64,000 bases of DNA, taken from assembly GCF_008271745.1 (NCBI RefSeq), contig NZ_VKKZ01000024.1:62001-126000 (forward strand), read 5' to 3'. Position 1 is the stretch's first letter, and every line of letters starts with the position of its first letter. The position numbers and the translations under genes are program-made. Below the pieces are notes generated by a model. The model had not been told where the DNA came from. It worked only from the letters and a program-made list of their open reading frames with translations, and did not search any database. This stretch comes from Rufibacter glacialis (GTDB taxonomy: Bacteria > Bacteroidota > Bacteroidia > Cytophagales > Hymenobacteraceae). This document shows, in pieces, positions 35,097-44,257 of this stretch.

Positions 35097-37082
35097 GTGA
35101 AGATTTTTTACCTTTTACTGCTGCTGATCATCGTCCGTTGGGGAGCCCCTTCTGCCACCCTGGCGCAGGCCAATACCTCCAAGGCAGACAAGCAGTACAA
35201 TAACTTTGATTACGCCCTGGCGCTGGAAGAATACAAGAAGCTTCTGGAGAAAGAGCAGCCTACCCTCCATATCACCGAGCGCATTGCGCATTGCTACCGG
35301 CTCATCAACCAGCCCGGCTCGGCCCAGTTCTGGTACCGGCAGGCCCTAGGCTTCCCGGGTGCTGCGCCGGTCAACCTTTACTATTATGCCAATGCCTGTC
35401 GCCAGAACGGCGAGTACGCCACTGCCAAGCAGCATTACCTCCTTTTTGCCGAACACGTGCCCGCCCGGCGCGAAGAGGCCCTTAAATTAGCCAAGGCCTG
35501 TGACCTGGCCCTGAGTTGGATAGACCGTCCGCTGGGCATAGACGTGGTGGCCGACAGTGCGCTCAATACTTCTTTCGCTGATTTTAGCCCGGTTTTCTAC
35601 CGTGATGGCCTGGTGTTCTCCTCTGACCGCGGCCGCAGCCAGAACGGGGCCGACCAGAAAGTGTACGGCTGGACTGGCACGCCCTTCCTGCAACTGTACT
35701 CCGCTGAGCGGAAAGGGGCCAACTCCTGGGGCAACATCAAGCCCCTGGAGAAAGCCATCAACACGCAGTTCCACAACGCCATTGCCACCTTCGCGCCCGA
35801 CTTCAACGAAATCTTCTTCACGCGCACCAAACGGGTGAAGAACCGGGTACTGCCCGATGAACTCCTCACCGAGAACAACTGGCAGCGCTACTCTAAGAAC
35901 GACGAGTTCATCAACCGCCTGGAGATCTACAGCGCCACCTTCTCCAAAGGGAAGTGGCAGGACGTGAAAGCGTTCCCGTTCAACCGGGGTGAATCTTATT
36001 CCGTGGGGCACCCAGCGCTTTCGCCTGATGGAAAGGTACTTTACTTTGTCTCTGACATGCCCGGCGGCCACGGCCAAACCGACATCTACTTCACCGAGCG
36101 CCAAGCCAACGGCGCCTGGTCTACCCCCGTGAACGCCGGCCCCACCGTTAATACCAGCGGCAAAGAGGTGTTCCCCGTGGTGCACGCCGACGGTACCTTG
36201 TATTTTTCCTCAGACGGACACATGGGCATGGGCGGCCTGGATCTTTTCTCCGCCGAAGGGAGCCGCGCTTCCTGGAGTAACGTGGAGAACCTGTACTACC
36301 CGTTCAACTCGCCGCGCGATGATTTCGGGCTGATTTATGAAACAGACGGCAAAAGCGGCTACCTGTCCTCTAACCGTGAGGGCGATACCGGGTCAGACAA
36401 CATCTACCGCTTCAAACCCACCGAGATTCCGTGCAACCTGGCGGGGGTAACGTATGTGCGGGTGCCTAACCGCAACGGGCGGGCCCGCCAGATGCCGGTG
36501 GGCGAAGTGAAGCTGGAAGTGATTGTGAACGGGGATGCCTCCAAGCCCCTGCAACTGGAAACCGACGCCAGCGGCCGCTTCTTCTTCGCCGTGAACGCGA
36601 ACCAGACCTACTCCATCCGGGGAAGCAAGAAAGGCTACCTCACCCGTACGTTCCACGTCATGCCCGACTGCCGTAAAGTCACTGATACCATCCAGATTGA
36701 GATGGTGCTGGACCGCGATACGCCCAACCAACCCATTGTGCTGGAGAACATCTACTATGACCTGGACAAGCACACGCTGCGCCCAGAGTCTATTGCCGAA
36801 CTGGACAAGGTAGTAGGCATGCTGCGCGACAACCCCACCATCCGGATTGAATTGAGTTCGCACACAGATAGCCGCGAAAGCCACAAATACAACCTCATGC
36901 TGTCCCAGCTTCGGGCCGCCAGCGCCGTCAAATACATCATCTCCCAGGGCATTGATGCCAAGCGGGTGGTAGACAAAGGCTACGGCGAAACCAAGCTGTT
37001 GAACCGCTGCAAAGACGGCGTGCCCTGTTCAGAGCAAGACCATCAGATAAACCGCCGCACCGAGTTCAAGATCATCAAGTAG
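35097..37082 (+). CDS. OmpA-family protein with TPR and PD40 domains
   Basis: 661 residues, GTG start at 35097 followed by a signal peptide (KIFYLLLLLIIVRWGAP...ATLAQA). Order: TPR-like helices (30-145), PD40/WD40-like beta-propeller (170-445, repeated SPVFYRDGLVFSSDRG, HPALSPDGKVLYFVSDMPGGHG, GMGGLDLF), a CarboxypepD_reg-like domain (450-540), and a C-terminal OmpA peptidoglycan-binding domain (about 555-661: IYYDLDKHTLRPES, LSSHTDSRESHKYNLMLSQLRA, GYGETK). It resembles PorE-type proteins, which anchor the T9SS to peptidoglycan. Third gene of the adhesin operon, 104 nt after the PorP-like gene; a nested hairpin sits in that gap. Confidence 0.88.
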   Translation: MKIFYLLLLLIIVRWGAPSATLAQANTSKADKQYNNFDYALALEEYKKLLEKEQPTLHITERIAHCYRLINQPGSAQFWYRQALGFPGAAPVNLYYYANACRQNGEYATAKQHYLLFAEHVPARREEALKLAKACDLALSWIDRPLGIDVVADSALNTSFADFSPVFYRDGLVFSSDRGRSQNGADQKVYGWTGTPFLQLYSAERKGANSWGNIKPLEKAINTQFHNAIATFAPDFNEIFFTRTKRVKNRVLPDELLTENNWQRYSKNDEFINRLEIYSATFSKGKWQDVKAFPFNRGESYSVGHPALSPDGKVLYFVSDMPGGHGQTDIYFTERQANGAWSTPVNAGPTVNTSGKEVFPVVHADGTLYFSSDGHMGMGGLDLFSAEGSRASWSNVENLYYPFNSPRDDFGLIYETDGKSGYLSSNREGDTGSDNIYRFKPTEIPCNLAGVTYVRVPNRNGRARQMPVGEVKLEVIVNGDASKPLQLETDASGRFFFAVNANQTYSIRGSKKGYLTRTFHVMPDCRKVTDTIQIEMVLDRDTPNQPIVLENIYYDLDKHTLRPESIAELDKVVGMLRDNPTIRIELSSHTDSRESHKYNLMLSQLRAASAVKYIISQGIDAKRVVDKGYGETKLLNRCKDGVPCSEQDHQINRRTEFKIIK

Positions 37083-37281
37083 GTTCGGTTATTTTTCTTT
37101 AGCGGTTTATAGGCTCCTTTTGCAGAAGAGGTGCAAAATCCTTCCGGGCTCATCGCGTTGGCTAAGTTGGCTTTCGCAGAAAGAGAATTTGGGTTACAGG
37201 TGAATGCCACACCATGCTATTGAATGCCGCGCCATCTCTTTCTGAAAAAAAGTTGGGATAGATGGATCTGGCGCTAAGGCT

Positions 37282-37316
37282 GTTTAGAGCCAGTTTTGGG
37301 AAAACAGGCTCTAAAC
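37282..37316. terminator. Nested hairpin terminator after the adhesin operon
   Basis: Outer arms GTTTAGAGCC and GGCTCTAAAC, inner arms GTTTT and AAAAC around GGG. It has the same architecture as the other GTTTT-core hairpins in the window. Confidence 0.65.
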
Positions 37317-37431
37317 GGGCAGGGCTGCTTTCATCTAGGGTATACTTTGTTTTGTGGCGTGACTAGAATGCGAGGTGAAAGCTTCACGGGAGTTCCAAAC
37401 TCCCGGAAAGGTTAAGTCCAAGTTGGAAACT

Positions 37432-37531
37432 TGAACCAGAGATAGTGGCTGAATTTATAGGTAGTAGTGGGAACCAGTAACAGTGGGAACCAGAGATAGT
37501 AGTGGAAACCAGAGATAGATGGAACCAGAGG
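37432..37531. repeat. Degenerate tandem repeat, unit about 18-21 bp
   Basis: Five imperfect copies of a unit like GGAACCAGAGATAGTAGTGG, with spacing 18 to 21 bp. Not part of any coding frame. Function unknown; probably slippage-prone intergenic DNA. Confidence 0.6.
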
Positions 37532-37658
37532 TAGCAGGGAATGGATCAGCTTTGCCTGAACAGGGAGAGCAGCTGACAAAGCGTGAAGAACAGGTTCACA
37601 AAGCGTTAAAACCGTAGTGCCCTGCCTTAAACTGTTGCCAGAAATCCTACCAGCCGCT

Positions 37659-39452
37659 CTACAGCTTTTCCTCCACCCACAAATATGCGAGTAGGACTAA
37701 CAACACGGCTCCTATGGGCCACAAAGAAAGCGGCTCCTCCTTCTCTGTTTTCTGCGAATGAGCTACGGTGGGCTTTAGGGCCTCGGCCCGAAGAAGCGCC
37801 TTCTGCCGTTCCTGCACGTGCAGCGTCTGCCAGGCCGAGGCCGCATGCACGTACACCGGGGCTTGCACCTTTTCGTTTACCCGCAAGGTATGCCACCCGG
37901 CCGTCTGGGGCCAGGCTTGTCCCTGAAAAGAAGCGCCTTCCTGTTCGTCCTGCACGCCATATACCGCTGCCTCCTGGCCGTTTCTGGTAGCTGAAACAAG
38001 TACCGCGTCCGAACCCGGAACACTTAATTGGAACGGGAGCGGCTGGCCTACCTGAAAGGGGACAGGCGTAGTACTAAAACTCACCGGGGAGCTAGGTCCC
38101 GGTTTGGCCAGGGCGGTTAACAAAGTGGCCCAATACTGCTGATACAAGGTTTCTTTCCCTTCCAAGGCCAAAGGAAACGTCTCCGTTACCAGGCTGATGC
38201 CTACCTGCCCCATCCCTTTGCGGTACCGCAGGGCCAGCGTCTGTCTGGGGTTCTGGTGCCAGGCCAAAGCTTCTTGTCCTTCTTTTGGGTGCAGCAGCAG
38301 GTGGGGCAACGGCAGCATTGCCGTAGGGCCTGCCTGCTTTGGCCATTGCACCGCCCCTATTTGGGCCTGCTTTCCCTGAATTGCCCTGAAATCTCCTTCC
38401 AGGAAAAAAGAACTTGGTTTGGGCGCTTTCTGTGAAACGGTGGTCAGTACCCCCAGGCCCTGCGTCCGGACGGCCTGTTGCAGCGCTCCCTTCTCGGCAG
38501 CGCCCAGGCTTTGCAGGGTAGCCTCATCCAGCAGAACCACATCAAACTTCTGCAGTAAGCCAGGGGTGAGCCGGTTCAACGCCAGGGCGGGTAAATTAAC
38601 CAATTCTGTTTGGTAAATGCCTTTGCTCACCTGGTTCTGGATGGCCACGCTATGCCCCTGCTGGGCCAGGGCGTTCTTCAGGAATTTGCCTTCAAAAGAC
38701 GGCGCCGAGGAAAGCAAAAGCAGGCTCAGCTTCCGAGGGGTTTTCACAGTGAGGGGAAGGACTTCCTGGTGAAGGGAATCCTGCGCGTCTTTCCACTGTA
38801 GCGCGTACACAAACTGGCCCGTCGCCTTTGGGGTGAACCTGAGCGAAAATGCCTGCTCCTGCCCCTTCTTTACTACCACGGAATCGCGGGGCCGGCCAGC
38901 TGCCTGTAAGTACACCGTTATGTTTTGGTCTGTAGCGCCAGAGAATCTACCCTGTACCTGCACCTCCTCACCCAAGGTGATATCCTGGGGCCATGAAGCC
39001 GCCAATACCCCGTTGGGTACGGGGCTAAGGTGGGGCACCATACGGAGGCCAGCAAGTGCATTCAGTTCTTCGGCCGAGAGGCCGTGGCCCAATACGTGCA
39101 CCCTCTTTACCGCCGGGTTCTCCCGCTGAAAGGTGCCCAGGTCTGCTACCGCTTGGGTTTTAGGCGCGTTTTGGCCAAAAGAGAACACCTGGGGCCGGGG
39201 CCGAAGTTTATTCAACAGCGCCTGCAGGGTGTCGGGGCTGTAGCCCGGGGTAAGGAGGATGGCCTCGGTGGCATTGTACGTGCGGGTGATGTTGGGCGGG
39301 GACAACAGCAGCACCAGGCAGGCCACCACGCCCCAGGTAACCAGCAGGCGCGAAACCAACCGGCAGCGGTCTGGGCGACGCAGAGCCAGCCACGTGCACC
39401 AGGCACCCAGCAGGGCCGCAGAAACCAGAAGAAAAGGCAAAGGAAGCGCCAT
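37659..39452 (-). CDS. Membrane protein of the BatA-type cluster, hypothetical
   Basis: 597 residues. Two N-terminal helices (6-22, 35-52) and one near the C-terminus (574-592) with a long extracytoplasmic part between. The region around 250-400 looks like a glutamine-amidotransferase-like (GATase1) Rossmann part without catalytic Cys (KLSLLLLSSAPSFEGKFLKNALAQ, FDVVLLDEATLQSLGAAE), as in large BatA/VWA-associated membrane proteins. Start is 2 nt past the end of the preceding gene, so it is tightly coupled. No enzymatic motif seen. It probably acts in an envelope-stress or aerotolerance-type complex with its two neighbours; that is inference. Confidence 0.7.
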   Translation of the reverse strand: MALPLPFLLVSAALLGAWCTWLALRRPDRCRLVSRLLVTWGVVACLVLLLSPPNITRTYNATEAILLTPGYSPDTLQALLNKLRPRPQVFSFGQNAPKTQAVADLGTFQRENPAVKRVHVLGHGLSAEELNALAGLRMVPHLSPVPNGVLAASWPQDITLGEEVQVQGRFSGATDQNITVYLQAAGRPRDSVVVKKGQEQAFSLRFTPKATGQFVYALQWKDAQDSLHQEVLPLTVKTPRKLSLLLLSSAPSFEGKFLKNALAQQGHSVAIQNQVSKGIYQTELVNLPALALNRLTPGLLQKFDVVLLDEATLQSLGAAEKGALQQAVRTQGLGVLTTVSQKAPKPSSFFLEGDFRAIQGKQAQIGAVQWPKQAGPTAMLPLPHLLLHPKEGQEALAWHQNPRQTLALRYRKGMGQVGISLVTETFPLALEGKETLYQQYWATLLTALAKPGPSSPVSFSTTPVPFQVGQPLPFQLSVPGSDAVLVSATRNGQEAAVYGVQDEQEGASFQGQAWPQTAGWHTLRVNEKVQAPVYVHAASAWQTLHVQERQKALLRAEALKPTVAHSQKTEKEEPLSLWPIGAVLLVLLAYLWVEEKL

Positions 39453-39454
39453 GG

Positions 39455-41677
39455 TTAGTTGAGCCGGTTAAAATAGTCCTGCGCCAGTTTTTTGGGGCCG
39501 CCGGAAGAAACCGGTTTCTGCGGCGTTTTGGTGGAAACGGGCAGAAAACGGTGCAAAGCAGCTTCTACGCGCGTGAGGCAGTCCAGGCAAAGGGGACGTT
39601 GGGCCCTGATGGCCTGGGTGAGTTGCCGGATGTCTTGCAGGGCCCGTAGGTACGCGCCGGGTTTCCGCACGGCAGCCGCGCCTAACTCTTGTCCGGCCCG
39701 TTCCAGCAACGCGGCATCGGCGGCGGAAGGCGTGGCGCCTTGTCTTAACTGTGCCACGCGGGGCAGTGCTTGCCGGGCGCCGGTGGCTGTCTCCTGGGGT
39801 TTTACCTGCCGTTGGGCCTGTACCGTCTGTACTTTGCTGAGATCACCTGAGAGGCGTTTCTCGGGTTCTTTGAGGGGTGGCGGCTCAAACCCTGATTTCT
39901 TCACGTACACCCGCGACTTCTGTTGCACGTCTTTGAGTAGGCGCAAAGCTTTGTACTCAAAGGGCAAGGCTTCTTTGGGGCGGGCGGTGCGCAGCCGCAG
40001 TTCCGCCTCCCACATCTGCGCCAGGGCACCTTTGAGCTGGGCTTTGATGGCGGGCTCAAAGAAGGTGGCCGCCTCTTCCTGGTCGTGTTTGTGCAGGTAG
40101 GGATCCAGCAGTTCGTCCATCTTGGCTTCGTGCTCCGTGCCTCCCTTGGCGGGGATGGAGTGGTCGTGGCCGTCGTCGTGGGTGTGGCCTTCGGCTAGTT
40201 CCGGGGGCAGGGCGTTCTTGCCGATGGCGGATTCAAACTCTTCGCCCAGGAACTTGCCGTAGCGCAGGCGCAGCAGTTTTTGGTCTACCCCAATGTTGTT
40301 CGCCCGCTCCCGGAAAACCGTGGGGGAAAGGCTTTTCTGTTCCTGGAGCAGTTTTTCGGTGTCTATGATGATCTGGCGCTGGCTCCGGAAATACTCGGGG
40401 TTGGGATTCACGCCCAGGGAAAGGTCGTCCATGGTTTCCACCACAGTGGTGTCTTCGATCTCTACCAGAAAAGCCTCTGTGCGGGTGTAGCCGCGGTAGT
40501 TGTCCTGGGTTTGCAGGTAAAAGTAGAGCTCATCGCCGTAGGTCATGCCCAGGGCCTGCAGGTTCAGCGTCTGGTTCAACTGTACCTGGCGGGGCTGCCC
40601 GGCGAAGGAAAGACGGAGCGGGATGCGCTGCTCTCTGAACTTGACGGCTTCGCCTTCGCCTTTGGCCACCGTGGCCACCAGATCCGCGGAGCGGAGGCCG
40701 TAGTCATCGCGCAGCGTGGCCTGCACCGTCACGCGCTGCGGCTCCCCGAAGAGGATCTCGGTGTATTGCTTGGGTTTCTGGATGCTGATGGAAGGCGCCT
40801 CGTCTGGAATGACCTCTATGGAATAGAAGTCGGAGGCCTGACCGTTCAGGCGCAGGTGGTACAAGGTGGCCTGGGTGAGGGGGAGGGAGGCGGTGTAGGT
40901 GTTCTCCTGCCCCGCCACCCGCCGCAAAGCCATAGGTTTCTGGGTGCCCAGTACTAACTGGAAAGATGCCACGGCTTGGTTTGTCTGCACCGTCCAGGTT
41001 ACCTGGGCTCCGACTTCAGCCTTGAACGAGGGCGTAGTGACGGCGTAGGGGGCTTTGCGCGTGTACCCCGGCGGCGTGATGCGGAGGTTCAATTGCTCTA
41101 TGGCTGCCAGAATGGTCTTGGGTTGCGCTACCGGTTCCTGTACATTGGCTGAGGTGCCGGGGGTGGTTGTGGCGGTTTTCTCCGTGGTTTGCGTAAAATC
41201 GGGCAGAAACCAGAGGCCGACAGCTAAAGCTATGCCTAGGCTCAGCAGAATCCAGCCGCTTTTGAAGCTTTCGCCCACGGCTTCCTTCAGCGGAAGCTGG
41301 GGTAATACCGAGGCCACCCGTTGGCGTTGCAGTTGTGGTAGCAAGGCCAGCTGTTCTTCGGGCTGTAGCAACAGTTCCGTACTTTCTTCCAACTGCGGAA
41401 ACTTCCGGTTCAGATGCCGGGCTATTTGGGGCAGGCCGGTTCGCTTTTGCCGTTCCCGCCATCGCATGGCCTGAAAGCCTGTGGTCAGCAGGATTACCAG
41501 AACGGCAGCAGTTCCACCCCCAACCCCGCCCCAGTCACGGTACATCCACACCAGCAAGGGGGCTACCACGCCCAGTTCCTGCAGCGCGAACAGCCCCACC
41601 TTCCGGCGAAGGTACTGCGCCCGTACCTGTGTTAGCAAGGTAGTGGGTGAGGTGCTATGGGAGGTGAGGTGGGGCAA
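39455..41677 (-). CDS. DUF4175-like membrane protein
   Basis: 740 residues. Two helices near 30-65 and one near 140-160 are followed by Ig-like/beta-sandwich domains (VEVIPDEAPSISIQKPKQYTEI, RDDYGLRSADL: the DDYGL motif is typical of DUF4175-type proteins). A long helical, charged C-terminal half follows. A His-rich insert (HTHDDGHDH ... HKHDQEE, about 520-560) could bind metal. This protein type usually accompanies BatA, DUF58 and MoxR genes. It is 208 nt after the BatA gene, a gap holding a palindromic repeat, and is coupled to the gene at 37659. Confidence 0.7.
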   Translation of the reverse strand: MPHLTSHSTSPTTLLTQVRAQYLRRKVGLFALQELGVVAPLLVWMYRDWGGVGGGTAAVLVILLTTGFQAMRWRERQKRTGLPQIARHLNRKFPQLEESTELLLQPEEQLALLPQLQRQRVASVLPQLPLKEAVGESFKSGWILLSLGIALAVGLWFLPDFTQTTEKTATTTPGTSANVQEPVAQPKTILAAIEQLNLRITPPGYTRKAPYAVTTPSFKAEVGAQVTWTVQTNQAVASFQLVLGTQKPMALRRVAGQENTYTASLPLTQATLYHLRLNGQASDFYSIEVIPDEAPSISIQKPKQYTEILFGEPQRVTVQATLRDDYGLRSADLVATVAKGEGEAVKFREQRIPLRLSFAGQPRQVQLNQTLNLQALGMTYGDELYFYLQTQDNYRGYTRTEAFLVEIEDTTVVETMDDLSLGVNPNPEYFRSQRQIIIDTEKLLQEQKSLSPTVFRERANNIGVDQKLLRLRYGKFLGEEFESAIGKNALPPELAEGHTHDDGHDHSIPAKGGTEHEAKMDELLDPYLHKHDQEEAATFFEPAIKAQLKGALAQMWEAELRLRTARPKEALPFEYKALRLLKDVQQKSRVYVKKSGFEPPPLKEPEKRLSGDLSKVQTVQAQRQVKPQETATGARQALPRVAQLRQGATPSAADAALLERAGQELGAAAVRKPGAYLRALQDIRQLTQAIRAQRPLCLDCLTRVEAALHRFLPVSTKTPQKPVSSGGPKKLAQDYFNRLN

Positions 41678-41751
41678 AGCTTAAGCTAGTAGGTAAGTAA
41701 ATATAAATGTAAGAATTAAGTCTAGGTGAAACATAGCGTCCTTTTCTCCTT

Positions 41752-41839
41752 TGTCATCTTGGAAAGATCTTGTGGGCGAACGGTAATAGCGTTTCTCAAA
41801 GCCTTTCTAGTTCGCTCACAAGATCCTTTCAGAATGACA
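41752..41839. repeat. Palindromic intergenic repeat, copy 2
   Basis: Left arm TGTCATCTTGGAAAGATCTT then GTGGGCGAAC; right arm GTTCGCTCACAAGATCC then TTTCAGAATGACA; nearly perfect inverted repeat around CGGTAATAGCGTTTCTCAAAGCC. It is the better-preserved copy of the element at 13191-13276. It sits between two genes of the same operon, so it would form a hairpin in the mRNA and may damp expression of the downstream genes. Confidence 0.8.
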
Positions 41840-41885
41840 TAAGCTATGTTTATTCACTGGATTTGTACGCGATGTTGAAAGATGA

Positions 41886-43433
41886 TCATGCCTTGCTTCT
41901 TACTTTTCTTCCTGCCAGCCACCGCTCCAACGCCAGCAACAGCGCCAGGGCTCCTATCAGCCACAATTTCAAATCCAGCAGTTCTTCTGTTTTAAGGCTG
42001 GTTTCTGAGATTTGGCCGGTAAACGGTTGGGGGCTTTCCAGGTCTTTTCTCAACGCCCGGGTGTCAAAACGGGTGCGCCAGGAAGGATTTTCCGGGAAGA
42101 GCAGGCGCAAAAGCAGTTCCGGGAAATGGCCGTTCTGGGGCAAGGCATTCCAGGAGGGGTGAAAGCGGCTGTAGAACCGGTAGTGGGTTTTTCCGGCCTC
42201 CTGGTGTTGGGTGAGCAGCGGGCGGCCAAAACCGTCTTGCCAAAGCATGCTGGCTGTAAGGTTTTCCGGGGCAGCGGTGCGTTGCTGGAGCGTAATGGGT
42301 TCAGTAATGCCGGGGATCTGCAGCCAGCTGTTGGTTTTCTGCACTTGGGCGGTGCCAGGGGCATCTTGCAGCGTTTTTACTGTGTTTTCAGGGAAACGGG
42401 CCAGAAAAGGTGCCAAAGGTTCATAGCTTAACCAGAAAACCCAGGCGGGGGCGGTAGTAGGCAGAGGCTGTGTTTCAGGTGATACTTGGAGCGCAAAAGC
42501 GACGCCCTTAAAAGCCAAGGCGGCTTGCAGGGCGGCCCGCAGGTACCGCACATCGGCTTGCCGCGAGGGAGCGTACCGCACCAGCACCTGCAGCGGAGAT
42601 TTGGTCAAGACTATGGTGTTTCGGGCACCGCCCAATAGGGTCAGGGAATCTGCGTTGGCATGGGAGGTGAGTTGCACGGCAGGAGCGTCCGGTACGGAAA
42701 CGGACTGCCCGGCGGCGGGTTTGGGGACTCTCCGCTCCAGAAAGGTCACTTTTTGCTCATCGCTTTGGCCTAGCCGCAGCAGGAGTTGGCCCGAGGGCGT
42801 GTAATGGGCTTCCTGCAACCATTGATTCGTTTGAGGTACGCTGACCGGAACCCAGGTGAGGCCCGCCCGCAAAGAAGGGTATTCGCCGCGGTGGTGGCGC
42901 AGCAAGTGGGTGCTGAAGATCCAGGCGCGGGCGTTGGCGGGCAGGCTTCGGTTGAGCACGCGCAGCATGGCCCAGGCATTGGTAGAATCTGAAAAAGCCT
43001 CGGTTTTCTGAAAGCTGCTGATAGACGTCTCCTCGTTTAAGAGCAGTTTGGGAAAACTAGGCTGTAATTGATGCACCTGCCAGCCTTTTCGCGCCAAAGA
43101 ATCTACGGTGGCGGCTATCTGCGGCAGGTAGCGGGGCTGTAGTAGCTCAGGGTGGAGGTACACCCGTTGGTCAGGCACGGCGGGCACCTGGTGGCGCCAA
43201 ACCGGCCCCGCCAGTACCAGGGCCAGCAACACCAGCAGAAGGCACCGCAACAGCAGCAGCCAGGGGGCCGTCAGGCGGAAGCTGCTCATCTTCTGGCTCA
43301 CCGACGGTTGAAGCCAACGGATGCTGCCTACCTGCACCGTCTTAGGCGGCTTTTTATTCCATAAATGAATGGCAATAGGCACTGCCACGCTGGTGGCCGC
43401 CCACAACCACGCCGGGTTCAGAAACTGGAGCAA
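41886..43433 (-). CDS. BatA-domain membrane protein
   Basis: 515 residues. It begins LQFLNPAWLWAATSVAVPIAIHLWNKKPP, the diagnostic N-terminal BatA helix, followed by VGSIRWLQ and a second pair of helices (LLLLRCLLLVLLALVLAGPVW). The long periplasmic part has no intact VWA metal site (no DxSxS). A last helix LKLWLIGALALLLALE is near the C-terminus. BatA-type proteins belong to the MoxR/Bat system of envelope function and aerotolerance. MoxR and DUF58 partner genes are not in the window. First of three clustered membrane-protein genes. Confidence 0.82.
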   Translation of the reverse strand: MLQFLNPAWLWAATSVAVPIAIHLWNKKPPKTVQVGSIRWLQPSVSQKMSSFRLTAPWLLLLRCLLLVLLALVLAGPVWRHQVPAVPDQRVYLHPELLQPRYLPQIAATVDSLARKGWQVHQLQPSFPKLLLNEETSISSFQKTEAFSDSTNAWAMLRVLNRSLPANARAWIFSTHLLRHHRGEYPSLRAGLTWVPVSVPQTNQWLQEAHYTPSGQLLLRLGQSDEQKVTFLERRVPKPAAGQSVSVPDAPAVQLTSHANADSLTLLGGARNTIVLTKSPLQVLVRYAPSRQADVRYLRAALQAALAFKGVAFALQVSPETQPLPTTAPAWVFWLSYEPLAPFLARFPENTVKTLQDAPGTAQVQKTNSWLQIPGITEPITLQQRTAAPENLTASMLWQDGFGRPLLTQHQEAGKTHYRFYSRFHPSWNALPQNGHFPELLLRLLFPENPSWRTRFDTRALRKDLESPQPFTGQISETSLKTEELLDLKLWLIGALALLLALERWLAGRKVRSKA

Positions 43434-43546
43434 GGTCAGGAATCAAAAATTCAACAGGTACCACATAGCAGGCACCACTGCATGGGGCTGCCACACCCAA
43501 TATATAGAGTGCTTCCTGAATATCCTATTCAAGCAATGGCAGAAGG

Positions 43547-44032
43547 CTACAGCTGCGGCGGGAGCGGCTGGGCCAAGTGGGTTTTGAGGTGCCGGTCATA
43601 GAGCATGATGGAACCTGCCGCCGCCACGTTCATGGAGTTGCTGCCAGGCAGCTGCACAAGGTGGTGGCAACGGGCGCGTACCGCCTTGGAAAGACCGTGG
43701 TCTTCAGAGCCCAACAGGTAAATGCACCGTTCCGGGTGGGTGAACTGCTCAATAGGAACCGCTTTCTCGTCTAATTCAATGCCTACCAATTGGCAACTGA
43801 AAGGCAGGTGTTGAAAAAGATCATCAAAGTCTGTGTAATGGAACAGCGGGATCTCCTTCCAGCTCTTACTTGTGTCTGACGACTGTTTCTTATATCGTCG
43901 GCCCACGGTGAAGAGGAAACTGGCACCCAGGAGCGAGGCCGACCGCCAGAGCGTGCCAACGTTTTCCTCGGTTTTAGGTTCCATGATCCCAATCCCGAAG
44001 TAGCCTTCAAAATGCGCCTTGTTTCTTGCCAT
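43547..44032 (-). CDS. SpoU/TrmH-family RNA 2'-O-methyltransferase
   Basis: 161 residues from ATG 44032 (MARNKAHFEGYFGIGIMEPK); an upstream in-frame ATG would precede the promoter's expected start region and adds non-family residues. SPOUT motifs: ENVGTLWRSASLLGA (motif 1), LLGSEDHGLSK (motif 2), and LPGSNSMNVAAAGSIMLYDR (motif 3). The short length without an N-terminal RNA-binding domain resembles TrmL-like enzymes acting on tRNA. It is transcribed ahead of the BatA cluster (113 nt gap), possibly on one mRNA. Confidence 0.88.
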   Translation of the reverse strand: MARNKAHFEGYFGIGIMEPKTEENVGTLWRSASLLGASFLFTVGRRYKKQSSDTSKSWKEIPLFHYTDFDDLFQHLPFSCQLVGIELDEKAVPIEQFTHPERCIYLLGSEDHGLSKAVRARCHHLVQLPGSNSMNVAAAGSIMLYDRHLKTHLAQPLPPQL

Positions 44033-44073
44033 GTTTCTAGGTCTCAGTGAAAGTGAAGAGCCAAAGACCAAGG

Positions 44074-44102
44074 CAAAGATAGTATTAGCCTTTCCCTTTC
44101 AA
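44074..44102 (-). promoter_or_regulatory. Bacteroidota-type promoter of the RNA methyltransferase
   Basis: On the minus strand: TTG (44102-44100), 18 nt, TATCTTTG (44081-44074), matching TTG...TAnnTTTG. The predicted transcript starts near 44067, about 35 nt before the ATG at 44032. Confidence 0.6.
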
Positions 44103-44171
44103 GGCTACTTTTCTGAAAACACGCTGAAAGCGATCTGTTTTCCTTTCCTGAAACCCACCTTCTGAAACCTG

Positions 44172-44202
44172 TCCAGTTCTGGATTCGCTGTCCAGAACTG
44201 GA
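44172..44202. promoter_or_regulatory. Two tandem 12-bp palindromes, candidate enhancer sites
   Basis: TCCAGTTCTGGA (44172-44183) and TCCAGAACTGGA (44191-44202). Each is itself a palindrome, their centres are 19 bp apart, and together they form a larger inverted repeat (TGTCCAG...CTGGACA). They lie about 57-100 bp upstream of a sigma-54-like promoter in front of the efflux operon. The operon encodes an NtrC-type regulator, whose dimers usually bind such paired palindromes. Confidence 0.6.
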
Positions 44203-44257
44203 CAATTCTGTTGTGAAGAATAGAAGTTAACTATTTGTTAATCAATAGTATACACAA

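Larger units (their letters stand above)
37083..37658. other. Intergenic region with hairpin and degenerate tandem repeats
   Basis: 576 bases between convergent genes, no gene. It holds the nested terminator hairpin at 37282-37316, an inverted repeat GGGAGTTCCAAACTCCC at 37388-37404, and the degenerate repeat at 37432-37531. Confidence 0.6.
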
